A DNA stretch of 64,000 nucleotides from Brevundimonas sp. UBA6550. GTDB taxonomy: Bacteria; Pseudomonadota; Alphaproteobacteria; Caulobacterales; Caulobacteraceae. A program made the translations under genes and the position numbers. The stretch covers positions 299,300 through 363,299 of the forward strand of contig NZ_DJKE01000008.1 in assembly GCF_002434505.1 (NCBI RefSeq), read 5' to 3'. A model generated the notes under the pieces. That model ran no database searches. It was not told the origin of the DNA and saw only the letters and a program-made list of their open reading frames with translations. Shown here in pieces: positions 29,460-37,488 of this stretch. The first letter of the stretch is position 1, and every line of letters starts with the position of its first letter.

Positions 29460-30373
29460 GCGCGACGCCGCAAGAGGCTGCCGACGCCCTGAAGGCCGGG
29501 GCGCTGATCCTGCTGCCGACCGAGACGGTCTATGGCCTGGGCGCAGACGCCGGGAACCCGCAGGCGGTCGCGGCCATCTTCGAAGCCAAGGGCCGGCCGC
29601 GATTCAATCCGTTGATCTCGCATGTCGCCGATGCGGCGGCGGCGGCCGAGATCGCCGTCTTCGACGCCGCGGCTCAGGCTCTGGCCGACGCCTTCTGGCC
29701 GGGACCGCTGACCCTCGTGGCGCCTGTTCGGGATGCAGGGCGGGTCTGCGATCTGGCTCGCGCCGGGCTGGACAGCGTGGCGATCCGGGTTCCGGCCCAT
29801 CCGATGGCTCGGGCGGTTCTGGCGGCCTTCGGCGGTCCGGTCGTGGCGCCGTCGGCCAACCGATCGGGACGGCCCAGCCCGACGACTTTCGACGATGCGG
29901 TGGAGGAGACCGGTTTCGCCGTCGCCGCCGCCGTCGATGGCGGGCCGTGTCAGGTGGGGCTGGAAAGCACGGTCGTGTCGGTGGTGGACGGCCGTGTCGC
30001 CTTGTTGCGGCCCGGCGCGGTGACGCGGGCCCAGATCGAGGCCGTGGTCGGACCGTTGGCGGAAAACGGGGAGGGGCGGCGCTCTCCGGGGCGATTGACG
30101 CTGCATTACGCGCCGGACGCCCCGGTGCGGATCGAGGCGGCTGCGGCGCGGCCGGGCGAAATTCTGCTGGGGTTCGGCCCCGGCGTGGGCGAGACGCGCT
30201 GGAGCCTGAGCCCCAGCGGCGACCTGGCGCAGGCGGCGGCCCGTCTGTTTCGGCTGCTGCGCGAGGCGGATCGCACCCGGCCGGTCGGCATCGCCATCTC
30301 GCCGATCCCGGCGACAGGACTGGGCGAGGCCATCAACGATCGTCTGCGCCGCGCCGCCGGCTTCGTCGGCTAA
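29456..30373 (+). CDS. sua5: L-threonylcarbamoyladenylate synthase, Sua5 type
   Basis: This enzyme makes threonylcarbamoyl-AMP from threonine, bicarbonate and ATP, the first step of the t6A37 modification of ANN-decoding tRNAs. The 305-residue protein has the YrdC/TsaC domain (about 1-190: LPTETVYGLGADA, EAKGRPRFNPL, VAPSANRSGRPSPT) followed by the extra Sua5 domain that begins after LTLHYAPDAPV (about 213). It is therefore the long Sua5 form rather than short TsaC. It overlaps the cytochrome gene by 4 nt; its TAA stop interlocks with the patatin gene's TAG. Confidence 0.93.
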   Translation: MSATPQEAADALKAGALILLPTETVYGLGADAGNPQAVAAIFEAKGRPRFNPLISHVADAAAAAEIAVFDAAAQALADAFWPGPLTLVAPVRDAGRVCDLARAGLDSVAIRVPAHPMARAVLAAFGGPVVAPSANRSGRPSPTTFDDAVEETGFAVAAAVDGGPCQVGLESTVVSVVDGRVALLRPGAVTRAQIEAVVGPLAENGEGRRSPGRLTLHYAPDAPVRIEAAAARPGEILLGFGPGVGETRWSLSPSGDLAQAAARLFRLLREADRTRPVGIAISPIPATGLGEAINDRLRRAAGFVG

Positions 30374-31436
30374 CCGAAGCGGGCCTGCATATCGACGCTG
30401 GCGTGACGCCCCACGGCGCCCAGACAGCTTTCCAGCCATTCGTCGGCGGCGGCGCGACCGCGCGTCTTCAGATCGTTCAGGAAGCTCCATTCGGTGTTGA
30501 ACTTGGTCCGCAGCGACAGGTCCGACAGCCAACGATCCGCCTCGATGGCGTGCATCCGAACGTGGCGATAGGGGCCCTGTCCGCCCACGTCGATCTGGCC
30601 CTGGCCGATCATCTCGCCCGCGATGGCGATGGCGCGAAGTTCCGCGACCAGGGGGGCGTTGAAGACGATCTCGTTCAGCCGATCCATGATGTCGGCGGCG
30701 CTGCGCGGCGTTTCCTCGCGGGCCATGGGGTTCAGCGTGATCAGAAGCACGTCGTCCGGCGTGTCCTCGCCCGTCAGGGGCCACAGCGGCGGATTTGTCA
30801 GATAGCCGCCGTCCCAATAGGGCTCGCCCTCGATCTCGACCGCCTGGAACAGGTGGGGCAGGCAGGCCGACGCCATCAGGACGTCGGCGTTGATCTCGCT
30901 GGCGGTGAATATCCGCGCCCTGGCCTGACGCACCGCCGTGGCGGCGACGAACAGTTTGATGTCGGACGCCTGGACGGCGCCGAAGTCGACGGCGGCCTTC
31001 AGAACCCGTTTCAGAGGATTGTGGTTCAGGGGATTGAATTCATAGGGGCTCATCGACAGGGCCAGCGTCTCGCCGGCGCGCCAGAAGGGGTTGTCCTTCA
31101 TCCAGTCCGGCGGCTGGGCGGCATTCCAGATGGCGCTGTCGCCAAAGACGTTGCGACCGCCCGACTGGTTCACCTCGCGCCACAGCTTGTCCAGCGCGGC
31201 CCGGCCGTCGCCGGCGGCCAGGCCGGACACCAGGGCGGCGGCGTTCATCGCACCGGCCGAGACGCCCGATATTGCGCGAACGTCCAGCCGGTCGTCCTCA
31301 AGCAGTCGGTCCAGCACGCCCCACTGGAAGGCCCGTGGGCGCCGCCGCCCTGAAGCGCCAGGCAGATCGGTCGTTTGCCGGGCGGCTGAGCGCCCGTGTC
31401 CGCCGGTTGGGGGGTCTTGCGTCTGAAGATCGCCAT
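30370..31436 (-). pseudogene. Patatin-like phospholipase, interrupted by a 1-nt deletion
   Basis: Two reading frames together encode one patatin-family acyl hydrolase. The first (from ATG 31436) gives the N-terminus MAIFRRKTPQ... and the oxyanion-hole motif LALQGGGAHG, then goes out of frame. The second, from about 31331 down to 30370, resumes with AFQWGVLDRLLEDD, the nucleophile motif GVSAGAMNAA and the DGG motif (YWDGGYL). The run CCC at 31332-31334 (plus strand) needs one more C to restore a continuous ~355-residue protein. This is a recent inactivation or a sequencing error. An internal GTG (31317) could start a fragment of about 315 aa, which would lack the oxyanion hole. Confidence 0.85.
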
Positions 31437-31467
31437 GTCGCCCCCGTCGCCCCTGCCTGTCAGGCCC

Positions 31468-32310
31468 TTACTGGGCGGTCCAGCCGCCGTCGATGGAGAA
31501 GCTGGCGCCGTTGGCCGAGGCGCCCAGGTCGCTGACCAGATAGAGGAAGATTCCGGTCAGCTCCTCGGTCTTCACGAACCGCTTGGTCGGTTGGGCGGCC
31601 AGGATCACGTCGGTCAGCACCTGCGCCTCGCTCATGTTGCGGGTGCGGGCCTGGTCGGCGATCTGTTTCGACACGATGGGCGTCTCGACGAAGCCGGGGC
31701 AGATGGCGTTGCAGGTGATGTTGTCGCGCGCCAGCTCCAGCGCCACGGTCTTGGTGAAGCCGACGATCCCGTGCTTGGCCGCGACATAGGCGGATTTGAA
31801 CGGACTGGCGACCAGGCCATGGGCCGAGGCCATGTTGACGATCCGACCGCGCCCCTGCGCCTTCATGATCGGGATGGCGGCGCGTGTGGCGTAGAAGGCC
31901 GAGGACAGGTTGATGGCGATGATCTTCTCCCACTGATCGGCAGGGAAGTTCTCGACGGATTCGACGTGCTGAATGCCGGCGTTGTTGACCAGAATGTCCA
32001 GCCGACCCAGCTCGCGATTGGCGAAGGCGACCATGTCCGCGATCTGGTCGCCCTGGGTCATGTCCGCCGGATGATAGAGGACGCGCCGTCCGGACGAAGC
32101 CTCCAGATCGGCGCGGGTGCGTTCGATCTCGGCTGGATCGCCCAGGCCGTTCAGCACCACGTCGCCGCCGGCCGCCGCCACCGCCCGCGCCAGGGCCAGG
32201 CCGATGCCGGAGGTCGAGCCGGTGACGACCGCGACCTGACCGGACATCTCGCCGATCTGGCGAACCGGCGAGGCCTGGTCTTCGGTCGAGGAGTGAGGCC
32301 GTTCTGACAT
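31468..32310 (-). CDS. bdhA: 3-hydroxybutyrate dehydrogenase (SDR family)
   Basis: This short-chain dehydrogenase interconverts D-3-hydroxybutyrate and acetoacetate, as in breakdown of polyhydroxybutyrate. The 280-residue protein has the Rossmann motif VTGSTSGIGLALA (about 29-41), NNAGIQHVE (about 107), the catalytic Ser-Tyr-Lys with SAYVAAKHG (about 176-184) and PGFVETP (about 203). The QHVESVENFP segment and length match D-3-hydroxybutyrate dehydrogenase. ATG 32310 gives a ~21-residue N-terminal extension; the internal ATG before SGQVAVVTG would give the more usual ~259 aa. Confidence 0.85.
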   Translation of the reverse strand: MSERPHSSTEDQASPVRQIGEMSGQVAVVTGSTSGIGLALARAVAAAGGDVVLNGLGDPAEIERTRADLEASSGRRVLYHPADMTQGDQIADMVAFANRELGRLDILVNNAGIQHVESVENFPADQWEKIIAINLSSAFYATRAAIPIMKAQGRGRIVNMASAHGLVASPFKSAYVAAKHGIVGFTKTVALELARDNITCNAICPGFVETPIVSKQIADQARTRNMSEAQVLTDVILAAQPTKRFVKTEELTGIFLYLVSDLGASANGASFSIDGGWTAQ

Positions 32311-32364
32311 GGGTCCGCCCTTTATGATCTTTCGGTCGAGACTAGCGGCATGACGCGCCGGGGA

Positions 32365-33135
32365 TCAAGAATTTCCCGACCTGATGAATATCCAGTCGCT
32401 GTCGGTCGATGCGGCCTTGTCGAAACGATAGCCGTCGCGGTCGAAAGCCTTCAGATCCTCGACCCGTTCCACCCGCTCGTCGATGGCGAAACGGGTCATG
32501 GCGCCGCGCGCCTTCTTGGCGAAGAAGGAGACGATGCGGGTCTCGCCGTTCTTTTCCTCGCGAAACTGGGGCGTGACGACCGGCAGGTTCAGCGCCTTGG
32601 CGTCCACTGCGCCGAAATATTCCTGGCTGGCCAGGTTCACCAGGGTCGGATCGGCCTGGTCGGCCGCGTCCGCGTTCAGCTGTTTGGAGATGCGGTCGCC
32701 CCAGAAGTCGTAGAGGCTGTTGCCGCGCCCGGTCTTTAGGCGGGTGCCCATCTCCAACCGATAGGGCTGGATCCGGTCCAGCGGCCGCAACAGGCCATAG
32801 AAGCCCGACAGGATGCGGACGTGCGCCTGGGCGAAGTCCAGGGCCTCAGCGCCCAGTTCGCGCGCCTTCAGCCCCTCATAAACGTCGCCGGCGAAGGCGA
32901 AGGCGGCCTGGACGCCGTCGGTCGATTCGGACTCGAAGGCCTTGAACCGTTCGACGTTCAGGGTCGCCAGATCGTCGGAAATCCCCATCAACCGACGCAG
33001 ATCCGCCTTGGTCTGGCGCCGGGCGGTCTTGGCCAGGCTGTCGGTGTCTTCCAGAAAGCGGCGGTCGGAGCCGGGCAGGGCCGGGTCGGCCGGGGTGAAG
33101 TCCAGTCGCTTGGCGGGGGAAAGAACGATCAGCAA
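32365..33135 (-). CDS. yaaA: Peroxide stress protein YaaA
   Basis: YaaA limits intracellular free iron and DNA damage under hydrogen peroxide stress. The protein has the family start LLIVLSPAKRLDF and conserved segments LSGFYGLLRPLDRIQPYRLE (about 115-134), GRGNSLYDFWGDRI and NLASQEYFGAVD. I place the start at TTG 33135, giving 256 aa (E. coli YaaA has 258), with a CGGAG site 9 nt upstream. An ATG at 33165 would add 10 residues not seen in the family. It borders the palindrome-rich gap. Confidence 0.92.
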   Translation of the reverse strand: MLIVLSPAKRLDFTPADPALPGSDRRFLEDTDSLAKTARRQTKADLRRLMGISDDLATLNVERFKAFESESTDGVQAAFAFAGDVYEGLKARELGAEALDFAQAHVRILSGFYGLLRPLDRIQPYRLEMGTRLKTGRGNSLYDFWGDRISKQLNADAADQADPTLVNLASQEYFGAVDAKALNLPVVTPQFREEKNGETRIVSFFAKKARGAMTRFAIDERVERVEDLKAFDRDGYRFDKAASTDSDWIFIRSGNS

Positions 33136-33289
33136 GACAAGGCTCCGTGACGAAGCCGCCCACATAGGCCGCTTCGACGACGATTTGAACCGGGTGCGGC
33201 GACGGGGCGCCGGGCCTTCGCCCAGAGTGTGATGAAAGATTACCGTTTCGACGAAGTTCGACGCTCCGCGCGGAAGGTTGGCCTGCTGA

Positions 33290-33310
33290 TCCTCGGGGCA
33301 AGCCCGAGGA
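33290..33310. repeat. REP-like palindrome, unit 1
   Basis: An 8-bp stem (TCCTCGGG / CCCGAGGA) encloses the loop GCAAG. It shares the core TCCTCGG-N7-CCGAGGA with the units at 33649 and 33726. Confidence 0.7.
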
Positions 33311-33366
33311 CGGGGCGTCGAGCGATGGCGGTCTTATCGCCTAACCCCATAAGCCTGCGACGGGTC

Positions 33367-33388
33367 GACGGGGTCTGCGAACCCCGTC
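33367..33388. repeat. Hairpin (8-bp stem)
   Basis: GACGGGGT and ACCCCGTC pair around a 6-nt loop CTGCGA. It has no T tract on the plus side and lies in the gene-free interval; it is probably part of the repeat mosaic rather than a terminator. Confidence 0.55.
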
Positions 33389-33396
33389 CCGAGTGC

Positions 33397-33417
33397 GATC
33401 GAGTATCCCCCTCGATC
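33397..33417. repeat. Hairpin (7-bp stem)
   Basis: GATCGAG and CTCGATC pair around a 7-nt loop TATCCCC. It is adjacent to the hairpin at 33367-33388. Confidence 0.5.
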
Positions 33418-33644
33418 CTCCGACACCGCTCCATGAGTCGATGTCGGCGCTGGCCGTTTCGGACCCGCTCCCGTTCCATCCGCTCCAGCCGCCGCAAGAT
33501 CGCAGGCCAAACGAGCCCTCCGGTGTGACGAAACGGGGAGTAGAATACGCGCGTTTTGGAGGGGGGACATAATTCGGCAAGCGGTTGGATTCTCTGACTA
33601 TGAACCAGCGGCATTGCGATGGCTGTGGCGATATCCCCCCCGCC

Positions 33645-33750
33645 GTCATCCTCGGCCTTGTGCCGAGGATCCATACGCTCGGTGTTCCCAGATCGTGGCG
33701 CGGCGGCTGACACCGGGATTATGGATCCTCGGCACGAGGCCGAGGATGAC
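33645..33750. repeat. Inverted pair of REP units (BIME-like)
   Basis: Two 31-nt arms (33645-33675 and 33720-33750) are reverse complements with one mismatch. Each arm is itself a palindrome: a 9-bp stem ATCCTCGGC / GCCGAGGAT with loops CTTGT (33648-33670) and ACGAG (33725-33747). The arms are separated by 44 nt. This is the layout of a bacterial interspersed mosaic element built from two head-to-head REP units. Confidence 0.8.
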
Positions 33751-33780
33751 GAAGTGGGGTGGCGTGGCGGGGCATCGTCT

Positions 33781-33832
33781 CCTCCCTGCGGAGCGGGGAG
33801 GTGGCTCGAAGCGCAGCGGAGAGACGGAGGGG
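33781..33832. repeat. Modular GGGGAGG-type repeat, copy 1
   Basis: A CCTCC...GGAGG hairpin (33781-33801) is followed by a GC-rich segment ending in CGGAGGGG. The layout mirrors the copy at 33869-33919 read on the other strand. Similar modules recur in Caulobacterales intergenic DNA in my recollection. Confidence 0.5.
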
Positions 33833-33868
33833 CTCTTGGCCGCATCACAGGCGCCTGTGGGACTTCGA

Positions 33869-33919
33869 TACCCCCTCCACCACGCTACGCGCGGTCCCCC
33901 TCCCCATTGCATGGGGAGG
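33869..33919. repeat. Modular GGGGAGG-type repeat, copy 2 (inverted)
   Basis: Read on the minus strand it is a 9-bp hairpin CCTCCCCAT / ATGGGGAGG (loop TGC in plus orientation, 33899-33919), then a spacer, then GTGGAGGGGG. It has the same modular order as copy 1 but the opposite orientation. A 14-nt perfect palindrome CACAGGCGCCTGTG lies between the copies at 33846-33859. Confidence 0.5.
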
Positions 33920-33930
33920 AGACGGTTTGG

Positions 33931-35343
33931 TCAGAAAAGCACCGCGGGGTTCATGATGCGGTTGGGGTCGATGGCGCGGCGGATGGCGGCCATGGTCTCG
34001 ATTTCGAGGGGGGACTTGTAGCGGCGCACTTCCTCGGTCTTCAGGCGGCCGAGGCCATGTTCGGCCGAGATCGAGCCGTCGTAGCGGGCGACGACGTCGT
34101 GGACGACCTGGGAGCCTTCCTTCCAACGGCCGATGAAGGCGGGAATGTCCTGGCCGACGCCCGGCAGGATGTCGTAGTGCAAATTGCCGTCGCCGACGTG
34201 GCCGAAGACCGAGATGCGGGCGCCGGGGTGGAAGCGGTCGACGGCGGCTGAGGCTTCGTCGATGAAGTCGGCGATGCGGCTGATGGGCACGGAGACATCG
34301 TGTTTCCAGCCGCCGCCCTCGGGCTTGAGCGCCGCCGAATGTTCTTCGCGAAGACGCCAGAAGGCCGCCCGCTGGGCGTCGTTCTGGGCGATGGCCGCGT
34401 CGTTGATCAGTCCTTCCTCGAAGGCGACCTCGAGCAGGCGTTCAAGCTGGGCCTCGGCGCCGCCGGGTGTGCCCGAAGCGATCTCGATCAGGACGTACCA
34501 GCCGGGGGTCGACTCCAGCGGCTCGCGGGTGTCGGGGATGTTCTTGAGGACAAGTTCCATGCCCAGACGCTTCATCAGTTCGAAGGCCTCCACGCCGCCG
34601 CCGGTCTCGGCCTTGGCGCGGGCCAGCAGTTCGACCGACGCGGCGGCGGTCTCCAGACCGACGATGGCCACGGCGCGCGACCGCATGATCGGAAACAGCT
34701 TCAGGGTGGCGGCGGTGACCACGCCCAGGGTGCCCTCGGCGCCGATCAGCAGCTGCTTCAGATCATAGCCGGTGTTGTCCTTGCGCAGCCGTTTCAGGCC
34801 GTTGAACACCTCGGCATTGGGCATGACCGCCTCGATCCCCAGCACCAGATCGCGCATCATGCCGTAGCGCAGAACCTGGGTGCCGCCCGCATTGGTGGAG
34901 ATGACGCCCCCGATGGTGGCCGAGCCTTCGGCCGCCAGGCTGAGCGGGAAGTAGCGGCCCGCCGCCGTCGCCGCCTGCTGCGCCTCCAGCAGGGTCAGAC
35001 CGGCCTCGACCGTCATGGCGTCGTCCAGCGGTGTGACGTCGCGGATGGCGCGCATCTTCTTCAGCGACAGCAGGACTTCGCCGAAAGGAACCTGACCGCC
35101 GACCAGGCCGGTGCCGCCGCCCTGGGGCGTGATGGCGACGCCCTCGCGCGCGCAGATGGCCACGGCGTGGGCGACCTCCTCCGTCGAACGGGGTGTCAGC
35201 AGGATCGGCGTATTCCCGGTCCAGCGATTGCGCCATTCGGTCAGGAAGGGCGCGACGACATCAGGGTCTTGCGTCCAGCCGCCGGAACCCATGGCGGCCT
35301 TCAGGTCGTCGAGGACGGCGGATGAGGGGGCGGTCGTGCTCAT
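33931..35343 (-). CDS. FAD-linked oxidase (D-2-hydroxyacid dehydrogenase, GlcD/D2HGDH-like)
   Basis: The 470-residue flavoprotein oxidises a D-2-hydroxyacid such as D-lactate, glycolate or D-2-hydroxyglutarate and passes electrons onward. It has an N-terminal PCMH-type FAD domain (about 45-225: TPQGGGTGLVGGQ at about 72-84, GGVISTNAGGTQVLRYG at about 144-160) and a C-terminal FAD-oxidase domain with GHVGDGNLHYD (about 379) and the metal-binding EHGLGRLK (about 435). The exact substrate cannot be read from sequence. It lies alone between the repeat island and parE. Confidence 0.88.
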   Translation of the reverse strand: MSTTAPSSAVLDDLKAAMGSGGWTQDPDVVAPFLTEWRNRWTGNTPILLTPRSTEEVAHAVAICAREGVAITPQGGGTGLVGGQVPFGEVLLSLKKMRAIRDVTPLDDAMTVEAGLTLLEAQQAATAAGRYFPLSLAAEGSATIGGVISTNAGGTQVLRYGMMRDLVLGIEAVMPNAEVFNGLKRLRKDNTGYDLKQLLIGAEGTLGVVTAATLKLFPIMRSRAVAIVGLETAAASVELLARAKAETGGGVEAFELMKRLGMELVLKNIPDTREPLESTPGWYVLIEIASGTPGGAEAQLERLLEVAFEEGLINDAAIAQNDAQRAAFWRLREEHSAALKPEGGGWKHDVSVPISRIADFIDEASAAVDRFHPGARISVFGHVGDGNLHYDILPGVGQDIPAFIGRWKEGSQVVHDVVARYDGSISAEHGLGRLKTEEVRRYKSPLEIETMAAIRRAIDPNRIMNPAVLF

Positions 35344-35391
35344 GCCCCCTTGTGTCAGGCGTCGCCGTGCGTTGGAAGGGCCGCGATGGCG

Positions 35392-37488
35392 TCAGACGTC
35401 CAGTTCTTCCTTCACGAACTGCGCGTTCTCCTGAATGAACTGGAAACGGGCGTCGGCGCGCTTGCCCATCAGGCGTTCGACCAGATCCTCGACGCTGGAT
35501 TCGGCGTCGGGCACGGTGATGCGCGCCAGGGTCCGCTTCTTCGGGTCCATGGTGGTTTCCTTCAGCTGGGACGCCATCATTTCGCCCAGGCCCTTGAACC
35601 GGCCGATCTCGGTCTTCTTGCCCTTGAAGACGGTGGCCAGCAGTTCGTCGCGGTGGGCGTCGTCGCGGGCGTATTCGCTCAAGGGGCCGGCGGAAATCCG
35701 ATAGAGCGGCGGCAGGGCCATGAAGACCCGGCCCTGACGGATCGTCTCGGGCATGACGCGATAGAAGAAGGTGATCAGCAGCGCGGCGATGTGGGCCCCG
35801 TCCACGTCGGCGTCGGTCATGATGACGATCCGCTCGTAGCGCAGGTCGTCGATGTTGAAGCGATTGCCGGGCTGGACGCCAAGGGCCAGGGCCAGGTCGG
35901 ACAGTTCGACGTTCTGGCGCAGCTTGTCGGCGGTCGCGGACGCCACGTTCAGGATCTTGCCGCGCAAGGGCAGGATGGCCTGGGTCGTGCGGTCGCGCGC
36001 CTGTTTGGCCGAGCCGCCGGCCGAATCGCCTTCGACGATGAACAGTTCTGTCCCTTCGGCGGCCTGGCGGCTGCAATCCGACAGCTTGCCGGGCAGGCGC
36101 AGCTTGCGCGTGGCGGCGGCGCGCTGGACCTCCTTGTCCTTGCGGCGGCGCAGGCGATCCTCGGCGCGGTCGACGACGAAGCCCAGCAGGGCGTTGGCCT
36201 GTTTGGGGCTCTCGGTCAGCCAGTGGTCCAGGGGGTCGCGCAGCAGCTGTTCGACCAGACGGGCGCCTTCGGGCGAGGACAGGCGGTCCTTGGTCTGACC
36301 CTGGAACTCGGGGTTTCTGATGAAGACGCTGATCAGGGCGCCGGCGTTGGCGATGACGTCTTCGGCGGTGATGATGCCCGCGCGCTTTTCGTTGGTCAGT
36401 TCGCCATAAGCCTTAAGTCCCTTGACCAGGGCGGCGCGGAAGCCGGCCTCGTGCGTGCCGCCGTCCGGCGTCGAGACGGTGTTGCAGTAGGACTGGATGA
36501 AGCCGTCGGCCTCGCCAAAGCCGATGGGCGACCAGGTGACGGCCCATTCGAAGGCGCCCGCCTCGCCCTGACGCTCGGCGCGGCCGGCGAAGGTGGGTGT
36601 GACGGTCTCAAGCTGGCCGATGCGGTCGGTCAGGGCGTCGGCCAGACCGCCGGGGAAGTGCAACAGGGCCTGGGCCGGGGTGGCGTCGGTGATCCGATCC
36701 TGCGCGCAGGTCCATTTGATCTCGACGCCGCGGAACAGATAGGCCTTGGACCGCGCCATGCGGAACAGGCGCGCGGGCTTGAAGGCCGCGCCCATGCCGA
36801 AGATTTCCTCGTCCGGCTTGAACCGGATCAGAGTGCCCTTCTTCTTTGACGGCTGGACCTGCTGGATGGGGCCCAAGACGTGGCCGCGCGAGAAGGACTG
36901 CTTCCACTCGAACCCGTCGCGCCAGACGGTGACGTCGAGATGTTCCGACAGGGCGTTGACGACCGAGACGCCGACGCCGTGCAGACCGCCAGAGGTTTCA
37001 TAGGCCTTGCCCGAGAACTTGCCGCCCGAGTGGAGGACGGTCATGACCACCTCCAGCGCCGACTTGCCGGGATGTTTCGGGTGGGGATCGACCGGGATGC
37101 CGCGTCCGTCGTCGCGCACGGACAGATAGCCGTCGGCGTCCAGATCGACCGTGATCAGCTTGGCGTGGCGGGCCACGGCCTCGTCCATCGCATTGTCGAG
37201 GACTTCGGCGAACAGGTGGTGCAGGGCGCGTTCGTCGGTGCCGCCGATATACATGCCGGGGCGTTTGCGGACGGGCTCCAACCCCTCCAGCACTTCGATC
37301 GATGAGGCGGAATAGCCGGTGGCGGCCGCCGTGGTGGCCGTGGCCTGAACAGGGGGCGGCGCAGGGGTCGGGACGACAGCGGGCGCAGCCGCAGGCGGCG
37401 TCATCACAGCGGGCTGCGACGCCTTTTGGGGCGGCTCGGGTTTGCGAGCTTCGGGTTCGTCGTCAAAAGCGAAGAGGTCGGCGGCCAT
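35392..37488 (-). CDS. parE: DNA topoisomerase IV subunit B
   Basis: ParE is the ATPase subunit of topoisomerase IV, which decatenates daughter chromosomes. The 698-residue protein has a Pro/Ala-rich N-terminal extension (about 1-58), the GHKL ATPase domain (EVLDNAMDEA, DDGRGIPVD, SGGLHGVGVSVVNAL), a transducer domain and the Toprim domain (EGDSAGGSAKQARDR at about 480, TDADVDGAHIAAL at about 555). The KKGTLIRF segment and length fit ParE rather than the longer GyrB. The first 26 nt overlap the 3' end of the O-antigen-ligase gene. Confidence 0.95.
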   Translation of the reverse strand: MAADLFAFDDEPEARKPEPPQKASQPAVMTPPAAAPAVVPTPAPPPVQATATTAAATGYSASSIEVLEGLEPVRKRPGMYIGGTDERALHHLFAEVLDNAMDEAVARHAKLITVDLDADGYLSVRDDGRGIPVDPHPKHPGKSALEVVMTVLHSGGKFSGKAYETSGGLHGVGVSVVNALSEHLDVTVWRDGFEWKQSFSRGHVLGPIQQVQPSKKKGTLIRFKPDEEIFGMGAAFKPARLFRMARSKAYLFRGVEIKWTCAQDRITDATPAQALLHFPGGLADALTDRIGQLETVTPTFAGRAERQGEAGAFEWAVTWSPIGFGEADGFIQSYCNTVSTPDGGTHEAGFRAALVKGLKAYGELTNEKRAGIITAEDVIANAGALISVFIRNPEFQGQTKDRLSSPEGARLVEQLLRDPLDHWLTESPKQANALLGFVVDRAEDRLRRRKDKEVQRAAATRKLRLPGKLSDCSRQAAEGTELFIVEGDSAGGSAKQARDRTTQAILPLRGKILNVASATADKLRQNVELSDLALALGVQPGNRFNIDDLRYERIVIMTDADVDGAHIAALLITFFYRVMPETIRQGRVFMALPPLYRISAGPLSEYARDDAHRDELLATVFKGKKTEIGRFKGLGEMMASQLKETTMDPKKRTLARITVPDAESSVEDLVERLMGKRADARFQFIQENAQFVKEELDV

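Larger units (their letters stand above)
33136..33930. other. 795-nt gene-free interval made of palindromic repeats
   Basis: No convincing gene is present between yaaA and the FAD-oxidase gene. The interval contains three REP-like hairpins with the core TCCTCGG-N7-CCGAGGA, two more hairpins at 33367-33388 and 33397-33417, and a second type of modular repeat at 33781-33832 and 33869-33919 in opposite orientations. Open frames across it translate to low-complexity shadows of the repeats. The central part (about 33420-33640) has no feature I can name. Confidence 0.75.

Noticed and set aside
33570..33625. tRNA-like look of a segment in the repeat island
   Set aside because: I could not build an acceptor stem, D-loop and TPsiC loop on either strand, so no tRNA is called.
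33240..33848. Open frames in the repeat island (both strands)
   Set aside because: Their translations are Arg/Ser/Pro-rich copies of the palindromes; no start signal or family resemblance was seen.
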